The notes under the pieces: model-generated
Told to the model about the DNA's origin: nothing
The model's database searches: none
What the model saw: only the letters and a program-made list of their open reading frames with translations
Position numbers and translations under genes: made by a program
Shown: piece by piece, positions 61,999 to 64,000 of the stretch
Layout of the letters: each line of letters opens with the position of its first letter
Position numbering within the stretch: position 1 is the first letter of the stretch
Origin: Bacteroidales bacterium
Lineage (GTDB): Bacteria; Bacteroidota; Bacteroidia; Bacteroidales; P3
Reading direction: 5' to 3'
Assembly: GCA_017962445.1 (NCBI GenBank)
Contig: JAGCVI010000018.1
Span: 62,001-126,000, forward strand
Length of the DNA stretch: 64,000 bases

Positions 61999-62979
61999 AT
62001 GATGAAAAAGCTATTTGCCTTAGTACTTCTGGGAGTAATCACAATGATTGCCGTGCCTGCCGAGGCGCAGACACCTCAGGAGAAATTCATGAAATACAAA
62101 ACCGCCGCCGAACAGGGCGATCCCTACTATCAATACGTGCTTGCCCAGTGCTACGAGTTCGGAACTGGAGTGGAGAAGAACATGGATCTGGCCGTGAAAT
62201 GGTATACGAAAGCCGCCGAGAATGGCGATGTCGACGCCCAATACGACCTTGCTTTTTTATACTACGACGGATACGGAGTGGAACAGAACTCAACGAAGGC
62301 ATTTGAATGGTTTATGAAAGCCTCCCTACAGGGCGACCCTGATGCACAATACTATCTTGCCGAATGCTACATGTATGGCGAGGGCGTTGAACAGGACAAA
62401 GCCAAGGCTATAGAATGGCTGACACGATCCGCAGCGCTAGACTCGAAATATTCTCAATTCGAACTTGGCTACTGCTACTATTTCGGAAAAGAAGTGACCA
62501 AAGACTACAACAAAGCATTCAATTTGTTCCTGAAATCAGCCGAACAAGATTATGACGAGGCTCAGTACTATCTCGGAGCATGCTACTATTACGGGAATGG
62601 CGTGGCAAAAAACTACACCAAAGCCTTCGAATGGTTCATGAAAGCCGCCGAACAAGGCCATGTCGAATCTATGTATGAAGTTGCGATATGCTATGAAGAC
62701 GGGGAAGGCGTGGCAAAAGACCAGGTAAAAGCCGTCGAATGGTACACCAAGGCCGCAAAGCTAGGATATGCCTCTGCACAAAATAACCTCGGGTGGTGCT
62801 ACAAAAATGGCCTCGGTGTGGCCAAGGACCTGACCAAGGCTGTGGAATTGTTCACCAAGGCCGCCAACAACGGAGACACCCTAGCCATGAAGAATCTGGC
62901 CGACTGCTATGAAAACGGCGAGGGCGTGGCCAAAGACCTCGAAAAAGCCAGATACTGGAGAAACAAAGCCAATGAATAG
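61999..62979 (+). CDS. Secreted Sel1-like repeat protein
   Basis: 326 residues, signal peptide ending in PAEAQ. Eight Sel1 units of 36 residues follow without interruption (pattern AxYxLAxCYxxGxGVxKDxxKAxEWxxKAAxxG), forming a helical solenoid for protein binding. The repeats are regular, which suggests recent expansion. It is divergent from the SEDS-PBP gene. In other bacteria secreted Sel1 proteins act as scaffolds in signalling and envelope assembly; a link to the cluster is an inference from position only. Confidence 0.93.
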   Translation: MMKKLFALVLLGVITMIAVPAEAQTPQEKFMKYKTAAEQGDPYYQYVLAQCYEFGTGVEKNMDLAVKWYTKAAENGDVDAQYDLAFLYYDGYGVEQNSTKAFEWFMKASLQGDPDAQYYLAECYMYGEGVEQDKAKAIEWLTRSAALDSKYSQFELGYCYYFGKEVTKDYNKAFNLFLKSAEQDYDEAQYYLGACYYYGNGVAKNYTKAFEWFMKAAEQGHVESMYEVAICYEDGEGVAKDQVKAVEWYTKAAKLGYASAQNNLGWCYKNGLGVAKDLTKAVELFTKAANNGDTLAMKNLADCYENGEGVAKDLEKARYWRNKANE

Positions 62980-63017
62980 CAACCAACGCAACATCATCAC
63001 AGTTTCTCAAAAATACG

Positions 63018-63025
63018 TAACTTTG
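63018..63025 (+). promoter_or_regulatory. Predicted -7 element of the MORN-like gene
   Basis: TAACTTTG, 28 bases upstream of ATG 63053; no exact -33 partner. Confidence 0.5.
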
Positions 63026-63052
63026 CAAACTAAAACGATATAAGCAAGCATT

Positions 63053-64000
63053 ATGAAATTTAGACTTATCGTACTGATTCTTTTGTGCTTGGGATTCACC
63101 TGCAACGCACAGAACAAAAGAGACAACATGGGTCGCCGCCAAGGCAAATGGATTAAGACCGACAAAGACGGAAGCCGCATCTTTGAAGGCGAATTCAAAG
63201 ACGACAAGGAAATCGGAGTCTTCAACTACTACTACCCCGACGGAACCCTTAAAATCCGCAACACCTATACCATCCCCGGCCGCTACTGCCGCCACGAGGC
63301 TTACGACAGACAAGGTCACCTGCTGGCCACCGGCTTCTTCGACCAGAAGAACCGCGACAGCGTGTGGCATTTCTATAACGAACAGGGGCGACTGGTTAAA
63401 ACCGCCGGCTACCGCATGGGCATCAAGCAGGGTGCACATATAATCTTCACTGCCACGGGCGACACAGCCGAGATCTCGAATTGGGACGACAACCGCCGCC
63501 ACGGCCGCTGGTGGAAACGCATTGGCGAAAAAGGCTGGATTTCCGGAAAATACATCAACGGCCTGATGCAGGGCAAGCTGGTTGAATATGCCGACAACGG
63601 ACAGAAAGTGCGCGAAGGCAACTACAAGGACGGCATGAAAGACGGCAAATACCAGTACTTCGAGAACGGCAGCGTCACCGTGGACGAGACATGGCAGACC
63701 GGTACGCTCACAGACCGCAAGATAAGGATTAACGTCAACAACAGCATCCGCATGCAGTCGGTGTTCGGCATAGCCTATTTCCTCCCCAAGGGCAGCAACG
63801 GCACCATTGTTTTTCTCAACGACGGCAGCAAACTGATGTGCAGCGACCAGTTTGAAACCATCAACGAACGTGTGGGCCGCGACCTCTTCGTTATCGTCGA
63901 CCGCAACAGCCGCCTGATGGCAAACATCGGCAACATCATCGACATAGTCCCCGACGACGACGGCAGGCCGACACTCGAGCTCGAGCCTAAGCCGCCATTC
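63053..64000 (+). CDS. Secreted MORN/YwqK-like repeat protein (3' end outside window)
   Basis: 316 codons are visible, with no stop before the window end. The signal peptide (LIVLILLCLGFTCNAQ) is followed by repeats of the type GxxxxYYPDGTLKxRNTY, VWHFYNEQGRLVKTAGY, GKLVEYADNGQKVREGNYKDGMKDGKYQYFENG, as in YwqK-family and MORN proteins. From residue ~230 another domain begins (VFGIAYFLPKGSNGTIVFLNDGSKL), unrecognised. Function unknown. Confidence 0.88.
   Translation, partial: MKFRLIVLILLCLGFTCNAQNKRDNMGRRQGKWIKTDKDGSRIFEGEFKDDKEIGVFNYYYPDGTLKIRNTYTIPGRYCRHEAYDRQGHLLATGFFDQKNRDSVWHFYNEQGRLVKTAGYRMGIKQGAHIIFTATGDTAEISNWDDNRRHGRWWKRIGEKGWISGKYINGLMQGKLVEYADNGQKVREGNYKDGMKDGKYQYFENGSVTVDETWQTGTLTDRKIRINVNNSIRMQSVFGIAYFLPKGSNGTIVFLNDGSKLMCSDQFETINERVGRDLFVIVDRNSRLMANIGNIIDIVPDDDGRPTLELEPKPPF

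Overview
The window reads as a chromosomal segment of a Bacteroidota bacterium, most likely an uncultured member of the Bacteroidales. The reasons are a type IX secretion sorting domain of the gliding-motility (type B) class, a TonB-dependent receptor with a carboxypeptidase-like N-terminal domain, a 1489-residue type II-C Cas9 with 47-bp repeats, an AtpB with the lipoprotein-like N-terminal extension, and many promoters of the Bacteroidota form TTTG-N19-TAnnTTTG with no obvious Shine-Dalgarno use. No rRNA, tRNA, transposase or prophage gene was seen.

Layout. 1-5159 (minus): 5'-complete but truncated T9SS cargo protein, then a YgiQ-type radical SAM protein. 5418-12640: a complete type II-C CRISPR-Cas locus, cas9, a toxin-antitoxin pair of YoeB type, cas1, cas2, an eight-repeat array read from the minus strand, and a tracrRNA with its own promoter at the far end of the array. 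13054-15797 (minus): pgk, a lone atpB and a small basic protein. 15908-21028 (minus): a compact operon of an FHA-FtsK/SpoIIIE ATPase with four small helical proteins, two of them WXG100-like, that looks like a type VII-related export system in a phylum where I know of none described. 21464-29376 (minus): a TMEM260-like DUF2723 membrane protein, arginine deiminase, an unknown protein and a CtpA-like protease. 29591-34329 (plus): SppA, a secreted SUMF1-fold protein and the two agmatine-to-putrescine enzymes AguB and AguA. 34344-34507: a palindromic MITE-like element. 34507-36986 (minus): MATE transporter and HtrA protease. 37114-40715 (plus): glycosyltransferase and GDP-heptose genes hddA, gmhA, hddC. 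40690-44509 (minus): zinc-site-less M16 protein and TonB-dependent receptor. 44603-45094 (plus): small secreted protein.

45180-61758 (all minus) is the most striking part: a 1414-residue natural fusion of a SEDS glycosyltransferase (FtsW/RodA) with a class B penicillin-binding transpeptidase, two near-duplicate Ser/Thr kinases, an FHA protein, a protein resembling FhaA, a membrane-anchored PP2C phosphatase, and five tandem secreted SUMF1/C-type-lectin-fold proteins, one ending in a SPOR-like domain. Its gene content parallels the actinobacterial fhaA-fhaB-pstP-rodA-pbpA-pknA-pknB cluster and suggests phospho-signalling coupled to peptidoglycan synthesis. 61999-64000 (plus) adds a Sel1-repeat protein and a partial MORN/YwqK-like protein.

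Intergenic regions carry several short tandem repeats with 7- or 8-bp period, a 103-bp exact duplication at the 3' ends of two SUMF1 genes, and numerous hairpins.
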